DNA from: CAZVIK01 sp964627045
GTDB taxonomy: Bacteria; Acidobacteriota; Terriglobia; Bryobacterales; Bryobacteraceae
Assembly: GCA_964627045.1 (NCBI GenBank)
Contig: CAZVIK010000014.1
Coordinates: 1 to 34,594, forward strand
Length of the DNA: 34,594 nucleotides
Reading direction: 5' to 3'
Part shown: positions 7,839 through 15,889 of the stretch, piece after piece
Layout of the letters: every line of letters begins with the position of its first letter
Numbering within the stretch: the stretch's first letter is position 1
Translations under genes and position numbers: made by a program
The notes under the pieces: model-generated
Seen by the model: the letters and a program-made list of their open reading frames with translations, nothing else
What the model was told of the DNA's origin: nothing
Database searches by the model: none

Positions 7839-8486
7839 ATGAAACGAATCGCAGTGGTATTGACGCTTGGTCTGTTGGGCGCGCTCGGCGCGTCCGCCAC
7901 GCTCATCACCGTTCTACCGTTTGGCGGAACCACCATCACCTTCCCCGACGATCAGGGCGACGTGACCCACCCGACCGCCAGCAGCGGCAGCGCAGCCGGG
8001 TTCTCGATCGTTTCCACCGTGGGCTCTGCCGTTTATCCCTACGCGGGTTCTTTCAACCTGGACCAGAACGGCACCTGGGACAACGGACTGATCGGCGACT
8101 CCTCGGGAGTGACGGTGCTCACCATCGATCTGGGCGGGCTTTACTCTTCCGTGGGCGGCACGTTCAATTACAACACCACAGGGTCGCCGGAAGGGCCGTC
8201 GGGAGCGGCGCCGTTCATCGCGGCTCTGGACGCCGGCCAGAACGTGCTGGAGATGTACGTGCTTTCGATCGTGGCGCCGATCGACACCGCGCCGGGCTCC
8301 TTGAACGCCGGGGAGTTTCGCGGCATCGACCTGGGTTCGCCTCTCATCGCGTATCTGCAATTCGGCGGCAGCGGCATGGTGATGCACGATATCACCCTCA
8401 GCGATGTGCCCGAACCATCGACGGCGTGGCTGGCCGTGCTGGGGTTGGGCGTGCTCGGCTGGCGCACACACCGGCGACGCCGGTAA
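7839..8486 (+). CDS. PEP-CTERM sorting domain-containing secreted protein
   Basis: A 215-residue exported protein. An N-terminal signal peptide (KR, then a leucine/alanine-rich core ending near SASA) is followed by a glycine-, serine- and threonine-rich beta-type body and a classical C-terminal sorting signal: VPEPST from residue 190, a hydrophobic helix, then WRTHRRRR. Such tails are recognised by exosortases, which cut near the PEP motif, and the proteins usually end up at the surface or in an exopolysaccharide matrix. No exosortase is present in the window. The body resembles many acidobacterial PEP-CTERM proteins but has no domain I can name. A promoter and ribosome-binding site are both visible upstream. 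Confidence 0.9.
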   Translation: MKRIAVVLTLGLLGALGASATLITVLPFGGTTITFPDDQGDVTHPTASSGSAAGFSIVSTVGSAVYPYAGSFNLDQNGTWDNGLIGDSSGVTVLTIDLGGLYSSVGGTFNYNTTGSPEGPSGAAPFIAALDAGQNVLEMYVLSIVAPIDTAPGSLNAGEFRGIDLGSPLIAYLQFGGSGMVMHDITLSDVPEPSTAWLAVLGLGVLGWRTHRRRR

Positions 8487-8543
8487 CGCCTTTCCCGAAG
8501 AGACACGCCAAAGCAGCGGCGCGCGTTGCGTTATCCTACCTGC

Positions 8544-9218
8544 GTGCGCCTACCGGAAGTCGAATCTGCAACGGGCGGCCTCGCCGAAGCGGCGGCGTTT
8601 TTCCTTGCGGTGCTGGCGTTTCTTTGGTGGCTGGCGATTCCCTTCCCCTGGGCGGGCATTCTGATCGTGGCCGCCGTCGTTCTGTCCTGGCGCCGCCGCC
8701 GATTGAGCATTACGGCGCTGGGGCTCGGACTCGTTGAATTCGGAGCTTCGTTTCGATCCTGGCGATGGGTTTGGCTGGCCGCGGGCGCGGTGTTCGCGAT
8801 TCTGGGCGGCCGGCGGCTCCTGGACAGCGGCGCGCTCACCAACGGCGCGGTCTATTTCGCCTGGGCCGCCGTGCAGCAGGCCGTCTATCAGTCGATGACG
8901 TACCTCCCTTTGCGAAGCGGTTTGAAGCGCCTAGGTCTGGCGACCGTACTCGGGGGCGCGGCGTTCGCCGCGATGCACGTCCCCAACCCGGTGCTTGTGC
9001 CGGCGACGCTGGTGTGGGGCGTAGCCTCCTGCATCCTGTTCGAACGCTGCCGCTCGGTCTGGGGCCTGGCGCTGCTCCAGATGATGCTCTCGTCGTCTTT
9101 GTTCTGGGTCACGCCGGCCGGCTGGCACCGGCAGTTTCAGATCGGGCCGTACTACTACCGGATAGCGGACGCGAACCGGCCGCCATCCACCTTCGCGCCG
9201 CCCGCGTTGGAGGAGTAA
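8544..9218 (+). CDS. CPBP/ABI-like intramembrane protein, catalytic glutamates absent
   Basis: A polytopic membrane protein of 224 residues counted from the GTG at 8544. The second half resembles CPBP (Abi/Rce1) glutamic intramembrane proteases: WAAVQQAVYQ stands where the family has its EExxxR motif, and FAAMH (141-145) matches the FxxxH motif. Gln111-Gln112 replace the catalytic Glu pair and the third-motif His is not seen, so proteolysis by the usual mechanism is doubtful. It lies between two PEP-CTERM genes, which raises a possible role in their processing; this is inference. The frame is open to a TTG at 8526. The GTG is preferred because TATCCT at 8532-8537 would put the transcript start at or near it, and no ribosome-binding site is visible. 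Confidence 0.65.
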   Translation: MRLPEVESATGGLAEAAAFFLAVLAFLWWLAIPFPWAGILIVAAVVLSWRRRRLSITALGLGLVEFGASFRSWRWVWLAAGAVFAILGGRRLLDSGALTNGAVYFAWAAVQQAVYQSMTYLPLRSGLKRLGLATVLGGAAFAAMHVPNPVLVPATLVWGVASCILFERCRSVWGLALLQMMLSSSLFWVTPAGWHRQFQIGPYYYRIADANRPPSTFAPPALEE

Positions 9219-9361
9219 GTAGTTGCCACGTACCAGGTACGTTCGGTACCTAGAGCGATTGTGCCCCGCGTCCAGCCGCCGCCGGTTGTTCCCCAAGGCG
9301 CGCAAAATAGGCGCGTCGCGGCGTGCCAGCGGGTGTACAATCGGGGCTGCCAGGAGGCGAG

Positions 9362-10117
9362 ATGGGATTCGTCACGTCCATTTCTTGCGCCGGCTCTTCC
9401 TTCCATTGGGTGATCGCCCGCCTGGCGCTGCTGTCCCTGCTGGCGGCGCCCTGCGCGGCCGATCTACTCGGCCCTCCTCCCCTGTCGGAACTGCCGGCCA
9501 TCCCCACCGAATCCGTTGGCGGTCACATTGACGCCAACAACGGCTTTGCGTGGGACTACAACTACGGCATCGGTTACGACGGCTCCACCGTCCGGATCGA
9601 CGTTGAGATCGACTTCACCGGCCTGGTCACGCAGGCGCTGAAGGACCTTTGGGAACAAGGGATCGAGTCCATGTGGAACGGCAAGTATTTCCTTGTAAAA
9701 GACGAGACCTACACGATCCCCATCACCTTCGATGTGACCACCGCCGGACCATTCAACTACGTGGTGAACGTCGTCGCCGGCCCGCACGTCAGCAACATGA
9801 CGGAGTGGGACACCGAAGACGACGGAAACGTGGCCGCGCACGAATTCGGCCACATGCTCGGTCTGTTTGACGAATACGCCGGAGGCGCCACAGACCCGGG
9901 CGGCGAACTCATCGACGCCACCAGCATCATGGGTTCCACCGCGGCCGGAGCGACGCCCTACGCGCGGCATTTCCAGGCGTTCCGGGACTGGATCGCGTCG
10001 AAAAGCCCCGAGGAGACCTTCCGGCTGGAGCGGACTCCGGAACCGGCCACGCTGCTGATCACCGCGCTGGGCTTGGCGTTGATTGCGGCAGCCCGCCGGC
10101 GGACACGGCGCGCATGA
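9362..10117 (+). CDS. PEP-CTERM-anchored metzincin-like zinc metalloprotease
   Basis: A 251-residue exported protein. After a signal peptide comes a domain with HEFGHMLGLFD at 160-170, which matches the metzincin signature HExxHxxGxxD (zinc ligands His160, His164 and Asp170, catalytic Glu161). A methionine 20 residues later, in SIMGS, can serve as the Met-turn. The last 27 residues are a PEP-CTERM tail: TPEP from 225, a hydrophobic stretch and an arginine cluster. It should be a surface-anchored or matrix protease; substrate unknown. Asp as third ligand is seen in snapalysin-type enzymes, while most metzincins have His. The start at 9362 follows AGGAGG (9352-9357). Its stop overlaps the next start by four bases. 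Confidence 0.88.
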   Translation: MGFVTSISCAGSSFHWVIARLALLSLLAAPCAADLLGPPPLSELPAIPTESVGGHIDANNGFAWDYNYGIGYDGSTVRIDVEIDFTGLVTQALKDLWEQGIESMWNGKYFLVKDETYTIPITFDVTTAGPFNYVVNVVAGPHVSNMTEWDTEDDGNVAAHEFGHMLGLFDEYAGGATDPGGELIDATSIMGSTAAGATPYARHFQAFRDWIASKSPEETFRLERTPEPATLLITALGLALIAAARRRTRRA

Positions 10118-10611
10118 GGGGTTCCACCCGGCGGACGTTGTTGTTCGCACTGACAGGCGCGGCGGCCTTCGCGCGCCAGAGAGGCCCGGGCACACTGACG
10201 CTTGAGATCCGTGCGCAGAGGATCGTATTCGGGCCGGGCGATGCCGTTCTCATCGAGGGCCGGCTTGCCAACACTTCAGGGACGCCGGCGCTTGTCAACC
10301 GGCGCTTTTTGTTCCCCGGACCTGAGGTCTATTTACAGGTGCGCGATCCGTCCGGCCGCACCCTGGCCTGGCTCCCGCCCGAACCGCCGCCGCCAATGCG
10401 GCCGGCGGATTTCACAACGCTCGCACCGGGCGGCACCCTGAGCTTCCTGCTGCCCGACCTTCGCTCCTGGGTCCAGCAAGGCTTCGCGCCAGGCCTTTAC
10501 ACGGCCGCCGCGACATTCCACAATCGCGGCGCTCCGGAACTGGGGTTTAGGACACTTGAAGAGGAAGTGACGTCGCCGGCGATTTCCTTCCGGATCACCG
10601 CCGCACCGTGA
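10114..10611 (+). CDS. Small exported protein of unknown function
   Basis: A 165-residue protein that starts with a twin-arginine-like or Sec signal (STRRTLLFALTGAAAFA). The rest is rich in beta-type sequence, with LEIRAQRIVFGPGDAVLIEGRLANTSG near the start, reminiscent of immunoglobulin-like or BsuPI-type inhibitor folds that carry a paired strand of this kind; that likeness is weak. It overlaps the metalloprotease gene by four bases (ATGA), so translation is probably coupled. An inhibitor or partner of that protease is an attractive guess but only a guess. No metal-binding or catalytic motif is visible. Confidence 0.7.
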   Translation: MRGSTRRTLLFALTGAAAFARQRGPGTLTLEIRAQRIVFGPGDAVLIEGRLANTSGTPALVNRRFLFPGPEVYLQVRDPSGRTLAWLPPEPPPPMRPADFTTLAPGGTLSFLLPDLRSWVQQGFAPGLYTAAATFHNRGAPELGFRTLEEEVTSPAISFRITAAP

Positions 10612-10747
10612 CGGTGGCCACGCTCGCGCGTGGGCGCCAAACCGAGCCGCATTGCATGCCGCAGGCCGCACGCCGCTCGGGCTGTGCGTTGTATGATTTG
10701 AGTTTGCCGCCGTACGCCGGCCAAGCCCCTCGGGAGGAACCCAGACC

Positions 10748-11734
10748 GTGAATCGAATCGTATTGCAGACGCCCGCCCGGCTGCATCTTGGCCTGCTGGA
10801 CCTGAACGGCGAAATCGGCCGCATCGACGGAGGCATCGGGCTCGCCCTGGCCTCGCCCCACACCACCATCGAGGCCACCCGCGCGCAGGGCGTCGAAGTC
10901 GATTGCGCCGTGGAGCCGGAAATTGAAGCGCGCCTGAATACGGCTGTCCAAAAGATATGCGGCCACTTCGGACTCCCCGGCGCGCGCGTCACGGTGAAGG
11001 AACGCCCGCTTCCCCACCTGGGGTTGGGCAGCGCGACGCAGACGCTGGTGGGCGCGGCGCAGGCCGTGTGCCTGCTCCATGGCCTTCGGAAGCCCGCCCG
11101 GGAGTTGGCAAATCTGGTGGGGCGCGGCGGCACTTCCGGCATTGGAGTAGAGGCGGTCGAATCGGGCGGCTTCATCCTGGACGGCGGTCATCCCTTCCGG
11201 CGCGGCGCGAACGCCAAGCACGAATACACGTCGTCCGGGCGCAGCCAGGGCATCGAGCCGCCCCCCATTCTGGCTCGGCACAATTTCCCCGATTGGGACA
11301 TCCTGGTGACGGTCCCGCTTGGCGAGGGCGCCAGCGGCTTGCGCGAAGTGACGCTGTTCAAGGTGGTGTGCCCGGTCCCGCTGGACGAAGTGCGCCGGAT
11401 GTGCCACATCATCCTGATGCAACTGCTGCCGGCGGTCATCGAAGGCGATCTCCACGCGTTCGGTGCGGGGATCGAGGATTACCAGAAGCTCGGCTTCAAA
11501 GTGTTCGAATACCGGGCGCAAACCGACCTTCTCAAAGACTGCATGCGATTCCTGAAAGAAAGCGGCGGCGTGGGCGTGGGCATGAGCAGTTGGGGACCGG
11601 CGCTGTTTTCGTTCGGCGAAAACCTGACGGAACTTCGCGACAAGGCGCGCGGCTGGCTGGATGCGCACGGCGGGGGCGAGGCGATTCTCACCAAGGCCAA
11701 CAATACCGGCATGCGCGTGGTGAGCCAGGAGTAG
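10748..11734 (+). CDS. Beta-ribofuranosylaminobenzene 5'-phosphate synthase-like protein (GHMP superfamily)
   Basis: A 328-residue protein matching the beta-RFAP synthase family over its full length: TPARLHLGLLDLNG at the start, GRIDGGIGLAL, the glycine-rich GHMP loop PHLGLGSATQ, then GRGGTSGIGVEAVESGGF and a late GMSSWGPALF. The known family reaction joins PRPP to 4-aminobenzoate (or 4-hydroxybenzoate), with loss of CO2 and diphosphate, to give an aryl C-riboside; it is the committed step of methanopterin synthesis in archaea and methylotrophs. No other methanopterin gene is in the window. The start is GTG, with GGGAGGA about ten bases upstream. It is the first gene of a four-gene operon, followed four bases later by a TrpF-like gene. 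Family is secure; substrate here is unknown. Confidence 0.88.
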   Translation: MNRIVLQTPARLHLGLLDLNGEIGRIDGGIGLALASPHTTIEATRAQGVEVDCAVEPEIEARLNTAVQKICGHFGLPGARVTVKERPLPHLGLGSATQTLVGAAQAVCLLHGLRKPARELANLVGRGGTSGIGVEAVESGGFILDGGHPFRRGANAKHEYTSSGRSQGIEPPPILARHNFPDWDILVTVPLGEGASGLREVTLFKVVCPVPLDEVRRMCHIILMQLLPAVIEGDLHAFGAGIEDYQKLGFKVFEYRAQTDLLKDCMRFLKESGGVGVGMSSWGPALFSFGENLTELRDKARGWLDAHGGGEAILTKANNTGMRVVSQE

Positions 11735-11738
11735 CGCG

Positions 11739-12422
11739 ATGGCTTACCGGCCCCGGCTGAAGATCTGCGGCGTGGCCAACGCCGGCGACGCGCGTCTGGT
11801 GTCGACGGCGGGAGTCGATTACTGCGGAATCCTGGTGAATGTCGGGTTTTCCGAACGCAGCCTGCCGCTGGGTGAAGCGCGCGAGGTGGCCGCAACGTGC
11901 ACAGTGCCGGTCGTGATCCTGCTCTGCGACCCCTCCGAAGAGGCCGCCGTGGAGGCGGCGCGGGAGATCCAGCCACGCGCGATCCAGTTGTTGTGCCGCG
12001 AATCGCCGGGCCTGGTCCGCGCACTGCGGGCGCGGGTGAATTGCGAGATTTGGAAGACCTTGCACCTTCCCGCCGTCCAAGGCCAGGCCACTCCGGAAGA
12101 GTACGCCGACGCCGGCGTGGACGCGTTCCTTCTGGACAGCGCCGGCACGGCCGATGGGTTTCTGCGAATGGGCGGCACCGGGACGGTGGTGGATTGGGCC
12201 CTGGCGGCGGAGATGATTCCACGGTTGCCGAGGCCCGTCTTTCTGGCCGGCGGGATCGGGCCGGATAACGTAGCGCGGGCGATCGAGCGTGTCCGGCCTT
12301 TCGGCGTGGACCTATGCAGCGGCGTGGAACGGTCCAAAGGACGGAAGGACCCGGAGAAGGTCCGGCGGTTGGTGGAGGAGTTCACCCGCGCGGTCGCCGG
12401 AATTGAGGAGGCGGAAAAGTGA
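11739..12422 (+). CDS. Phosphoribosylanthranilate isomerase-like (TrpF-like) protein
   Basis: A 227-residue (beta/alpha)8 protein of the TrpF family. KICG carries the general-base Cys10; LLDS carries the likely general-acid Asp133; GFSERSLPL stands where TrpF has its SPR substrate loop; and VDLCSGVE followed by KGRKD matches the phosphate-binding end of the barrel. TrpF catalyses an Amadori rearrangement of N-phosphoribosyl anthranilate. No tryptophan gene is nearby. Placement directly after a beta-RFAP synthase homologue and before a dehydrogenase and aldolase suggests a different phosphoribosyl substrate. It begins four bases after the previous stop and overlaps the next start by GTGA. It may still supply TrpF activity if this is the only copy in the genome. 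Confidence 0.85.
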   Translation: MAYRPRLKICGVANAGDARLVSTAGVDYCGILVNVGFSERSLPLGEAREVAATCTVPVVILLCDPSEEAAVEAAREIQPRAIQLLCRESPGLVRALRARVNCEIWKTLHLPAVQGQATPEEYADAGVDAFLLDSAGTADGFLRMGGTGTVVDWALAAEMIPRLPRPVFLAGGIGPDNVARAIERVRPFGVDLCSGVERSKGRKDPEKVRRLVEEFTRAVAGIEEAEK

Positions 12423-13447
12423 AGGCTGCGGTCGTTTACGGCGCGAATGATATTCGGATCGCCGAGGTCCCCACGCCCAGTGCCGGGCCGGGCGAGGTGC
12501 TGATCCGTGTGAAGGGCTCGGGGGTGTGCGCCACCGACGTGAAGATCCTGGGCGGCTCCGGGCTGCCGAAGCACCTGCCCACGATCCTGGGCCACGAGGT
12601 TGCGGGCGTGGTCGAGGCCCTGGGTGATGGCGTCTCCGGACTGGCCGCGGGCCAGCGGGTGGCGGTGTATCCCATCGCGGCCTGCGGCGAGTGCTTCTAT
12701 TGCCAAAGGGACCGGCACCCGCTTTGTCTGAAACCCTACGGGTTGGCCCACGGCGCCGACGGCGGTTTCGCCGAGTATGTGCGCGTGCCGGTCCAGATCG
12801 TCCGGCTGGGCGGCATCCTCGACATCGGCGATCTTCCGTTCGACCTGGCGGCCATGATCGAGCCGATCTCTTGCTGCCTCTCGGCCGCTGAGCAGTGCTC
12901 CACCAAGGCCGGTGATACGGTGCTCATCGCCGGTTGCGGGCCGCTGGGCCTGATGCACACGCTGGTATCCAAGGCCGCCGGGGCGCGCGTGATCGCCGCG
13001 GACATCGACGAGACGCGGCTGGCGAAGGCCGTCGAAACCGGCGCGGAGATCGCGCTGAATCCGTCGAAGGTGGACCTGGCCGCCGAGGTGAAGCGGCTGA
13101 CCAGGGTGGGAGCGGACATCGTCATCGCGGCGGTGGGGAGCGCCGCCATCGTCGAGAAGTACCTGCCGCTGGTCCGCAACGGCGGGGTGTTCAACATCTT
13201 CGGCGGAACCCCGAAGGGCGAGTCGATCACCTTTGACCCGCGCTGGCTGCACTACGGCGAAGTGGTGCTGACGGGAACCTTCGCCGCGTCGTTGCGCCAC
13301 TTCCGGCAGTCGCTGGAGTTTGTAAGAAGCCATCCGGCCGAGGTCGCCCGGCTGATTTCCGAGCGGTGCGGCCTGGACGACGTTCTGGCGGCGGTCGAGC
13401 GCGTCCGCGCCGGAGCGGGGCTCAAGACGATCATCGTCATCGACTAA
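12419..13447 (+). CDS. Zinc-dependent medium-chain alcohol/polyol dehydrogenase
   Basis: A 342-residue MDR protein. Catalytic zinc ligands are Cys37 (GVCATD) and the GHE motif (His59-Glu60); the structural zinc lobe is complete with Cys89, Cys92, Cys95 and Cys103 in CGECFYCQRDRHPLC. The Rossmann motif GCGPLG follows near residue 175. Overall resemblance is to sorbitol, threonine and galactitol-phosphate dehydrogenases, so a polyol or sugar-phosphate hydroxyl is the likely substrate, with NAD(P) as cofactor. It overlaps the TrpF-like gene by four bases, with GAGGAGG just upstream, and the aldolase gene starts 29 bases after its stop. Substrate is not determined by sequence. Confidence 0.9.
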   Translation: MKAAVVYGANDIRIAEVPTPSAGPGEVLIRVKGSGVCATDVKILGGSGLPKHLPTILGHEVAGVVEALGDGVSGLAAGQRVAVYPIAACGECFYCQRDRHPLCLKPYGLAHGADGGFAEYVRVPVQIVRLGGILDIGDLPFDLAAMIEPISCCLSAAEQCSTKAGDTVLIAGCGPLGLMHTLVSKAAGARVIAADIDETRLAKAVETGAEIALNPSKVDLAAEVKRLTRVGADIVIAAVGSAAIVEKYLPLVRNGGVFNIFGGTPKGESITFDPRWLHYGEVVLTGTFAASLRHFRQSLEFVRSHPAEVARLISERCGLDDVLAAVERVRAGAGLKTIIVID

Positions 13448-13476
13448 GTCGAGTTGACACCAGGGAGATCGAACTT

Positions 13477-14271
13477 ATGAAGGGTTATCAGAACAGGTTA
13501 TCCAGAATCCTCAACCCGGAGACGGGCCGGGGCCTGATCGTCGCCATGGACCACGGCATGGCGCTCGGTCCGATGACCGGAATCGAAAAGCCCGCGGCGG
13601 TGTTCGAGACGCTGGAGCCGTACATCGACGCCTGGCTCATGACCAAAGGCGTCTTTACGCACGTCTACCAGCCGCGCGGCGGCAAAGGGCTCATCCTGCG
13701 CGCCAGCGGCGCGGCCACCATCGCCGGGCCCGACATCACGCGCGAAGGCCCCACGGCCACGGTCGAAGAGTTGCTGTCGCTTTCTGCCGACGCCGTGGCG
13801 GCGTCGGCCTACATCGGCGGGCCGAACGAGCACGAGACGCTGCGGCACCTGGCCGCCGTCGCCACCGAATGCCGCCGCTGGCAAGTGCCGCTGGTGGGCG
13901 TGATCGGCGTGGGCAAGGAAGTCAAGGAGAAGACGCAGGACCCGCGCTTCATCGCCCTGGGCGCCCGCGTGGCGGCCGAGCACGGGGCCGACATCGTCAA
14001 GACCTACTACACGCCCACCGGCTTCGATCAGGTTACGGCCAGTTGCCCGGTGCCGATCGCGATCGCCGGCGGTCCAAAGTGCGAAACCGACCGCGATACG
14101 CTGGCGATGATTCGCGGATCGCTGGATAGCGGCGCGGCGGGGATCGTGATGGGGCGCAACATCTGGCAGAGCCCGCGCCCGGTGGCCCTCATTAAGGTGG
14201 TGCGCGCCATGATCCACCAGAACCTGGGGCTGGAAGAGGCGGTGGCGCAGTTGGAGGCGGCTTCGGCCTAG
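13477..14271 (+). CDS. Class I aldolase of the DhnA/FbaB/LsrF family
   Basis: A 264-residue TIM barrel protein related to archaeal-type fructose-bisphosphate aldolase, LsrF and ADH synthase (2-amino-3,7-dideoxy-hept-6-ulosonate synthase). The Schiff-base lysine is probably Lys175 in DIVKTYY; the conserved MDHG is at 24-27 and the phosphate-binding end AGGPK and GIVMGRNIWQ are present. Members form or split C-C bonds next to a keto-phosphate. The start at 13477 has AGGGAG nine bases upstream; the frame is open further upstream inside the dehydrogenase gene but that is shadow. It ends the operon. Its TAG shares the tetranucleotide CTAG with the stop of the convergent SLC13 gene. LsrF-like function is unlikely without other lsr genes. 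Confidence 0.88.
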   Translation: MKGYQNRLSRILNPETGRGLIVAMDHGMALGPMTGIEKPAAVFETLEPYIDAWLMTKGVFTHVYQPRGGKGLILRASGAATIAGPDITREGPTATVEELLSLSADAVAASAYIGGPNEHETLRHLAAVATECRRWQVPLVGVIGVGKEVKEKTQDPRFIALGARVAAEHGADIVKTYYTPTGFDQVTASCPVPIAIAGGPKCETDRDTLAMIRGSLDSGAAGIVMGRNIWQSPRPVALIKVVRAMIHQNLGLEEAVAQLEAASA

Positions 14272-15656
14272 AGAATTCCGGCCAGCTTCCAGTAGCCCAC
14301 GCCCACGGCCAGCGCGGCCAGCACCGCCACACCGTAGACGCTCGCCAGCAGCAACCGCTGTCGCGCCGTGAAGGCTTGCCCTCCGGTAGCGCCTTCTCCC
14401 ATCGCAATCCAGAAATTCTGGTACGTCGCCCAGAACGGCACCGCCGCCAGCACCAGCGGCGCCATCAGGACCAGCGAAGGGATGCCGGCGGCCAGCGTGA
14501 CATCGCTGACCGGAAGAAAGAGCACCGGCAAGGCGATGAAGCCGCTGGGGTCCAGGAAACGCAGCAGGTACATGGCCAGCGCCAGCGCCATCACCAGCAG
14601 CAACGGGTTGTCAGCGAGGCCGCGCGCGGCGGGGACGGCGTACCCGGCCACCCAATCGGTGACCTTGTATTGCTGAATCACGTTCGCCAGCCCGAAGATG
14701 CCGCCCAGGAAGATCAGCAGCGTCCAGGAGACGCCGCCCGCGATGTCCTGGTCGCGAACGATACCGGCGGCCGCAAACACCGGGAGCGCAAACATTCCGG
14801 CCAGGAAACTGGGCAGGTGATGCCATTGGTCGGTCGCCCAGAAAACGATGGACGCGGCCACCACCACGGCGGTAATCCACTCCGCGCGCTGGACGGGACC
14901 AAGCTCCTTGAGTTTGCCGCGTATGAAGTCCCGCGATGCCGCCAGCGGCGTCTGGGGCCGCAGGGCCAGCAGATTCCCGGCGATGATCAACGCGCACAGC
15001 AGCAGCGTGGGCGGCCCGATGACCCCGGCATACGCCAGCCAACTTAGCGGCAGATCCCGCGAGCGGAACACCGATTCGACAACCGGGCCGAACAGCGATC
15101 CATACAACAGCCCACATCCCGGCACTACAGCCATTTCGACCGTGGTGAGCACAATCAGCGCCGTCCCGCGGCTGCGCGGCTCCAGGTTCAAGGCCTGAGT
15201 GAGCGCCCAGGCGATGGGCAGCATGATCGCGGTGCGCACGGTCATCGAAGGGATGCCCAGCGCCAGCGCGGCCCCGATGAAGAAAAACGCGGAGAGGATT
15301 CCGGGGTAGGTGGCCGGAAACAGCGACAGGACGTAAAACGAGATCCGCTGCGCCAGTCCGGTGCGCTGCATGGCGAAGCCGTAGAACAGCACCACCAGCA
15401 AGATCCAGAACCCCGGCGAAGAGAAGCCGCTCAGGGCCAGGGCCGGCGCGACGCCCACCGCCACCAGCAGTCCCATCATCAGCACGGTGGACACTGCGTT
15501 GTTGAAGACTTGAAACAACCACAGGCCGGCCGTGAAGACAGTCACCGCCAGCACCGTCTGCGCGCTCCGCGACAGTCCCGCGGGCGCCGGCATCAGAGCG
15601 ACGGCTCCGGCCAGCGCCGCCAGCGCCAACAGTATCAGCAACTTGGATCTCGTCAT
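14268..15656 (-). CDS. SLC13/DASS family permease
   Basis: A 462-residue membrane protein with about 11-12 hydrophobic segments. It has the divalent anion:sodium symporter pattern: a conserved asparagine region early (FNNAVSTVLMMG), GIPSMTVRTAIMLP and a C-terminal repeat with VPFWATYQNFWIAMGEG. Family members import di- and tricarboxylates, sulfate or related anions with sodium. The substrate cannot be assigned. A TATACT box on the minus strand at 15714-15719 could be its promoter; no ribosome-binding site is obvious at the ATG. It converges on the aldolase gene with a four-base overlap. Whether it carries a substrate or product of that operon is only a possibility, since the genes are on opposite strands. 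Confidence 0.88.
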   Translation of the reverse strand: MTRSKLLILLALAALAGAVALMPAPAGLSRSAQTVLAVTVFTAGLWLFQVFNNAVSTVLMMGLLVAVGVAPALALSGFSSPGFWILLVVLFYGFAMQRTGLAQRISFYVLSLFPATYPGILSAFFFIGAALALGIPSMTVRTAIMLPIAWALTQALNLEPRSRGTALIVLTTVEMAVVPGCGLLYGSLFGPVVESVFRSRDLPLSWLAYAGVIGPPTLLLCALIIAGNLLALRPQTPLAASRDFIRGKLKELGPVQRAEWITAVVVAASIVFWATDQWHHLPSFLAGMFALPVFAAAGIVRDQDIAGGVSWTLLIFLGGIFGLANVIQQYKVTDWVAGYAVPAARGLADNPLLLVMALALAMYLLRFLDPSGFIALPVLFLPVSDVTLAAGIPSLVLMAPLVLAAVPFWATYQNFWIAMGEGATGGQAFTARQRLLLASVYGVAVLAALAVGVGYWKLAGIL

Positions 15657-15889
15657 GGTGATGGCCGCCGCCGGAGCGCCGTTGCAGGCGCGTTATGGCC
15701 GCAAGAAGCTGCAAGTATACACCAGCCGGTTTGCGCCCGACGCCACCGCCCGGCATAATCGATTCGCAATCGTACCCGAATCTGTGTATGCTGGAACACG
15801 CGGTATGCTGTGGGCGGCGCGCACGTTTCCGAAAGATCCGCGCCGCGGCGAATGGGGTGATCGGCCGCTCGGAGAAGCGGTGACCCGAT

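Noticed and set aside
7831..7842. Three-codon frame ATG CTG GCA TGA overlapping the PEP-CTERM start
   Set aside because: It directly abuts the ribosome-binding site with no spacer, so translation is unlikely; probably chance.
11819..13333. 504-residue minus-strand frame under the TrpF-like and dehydrogenase genes
   Set aside because: Opposite strand of two clearly assigned enzymes; no motifs.
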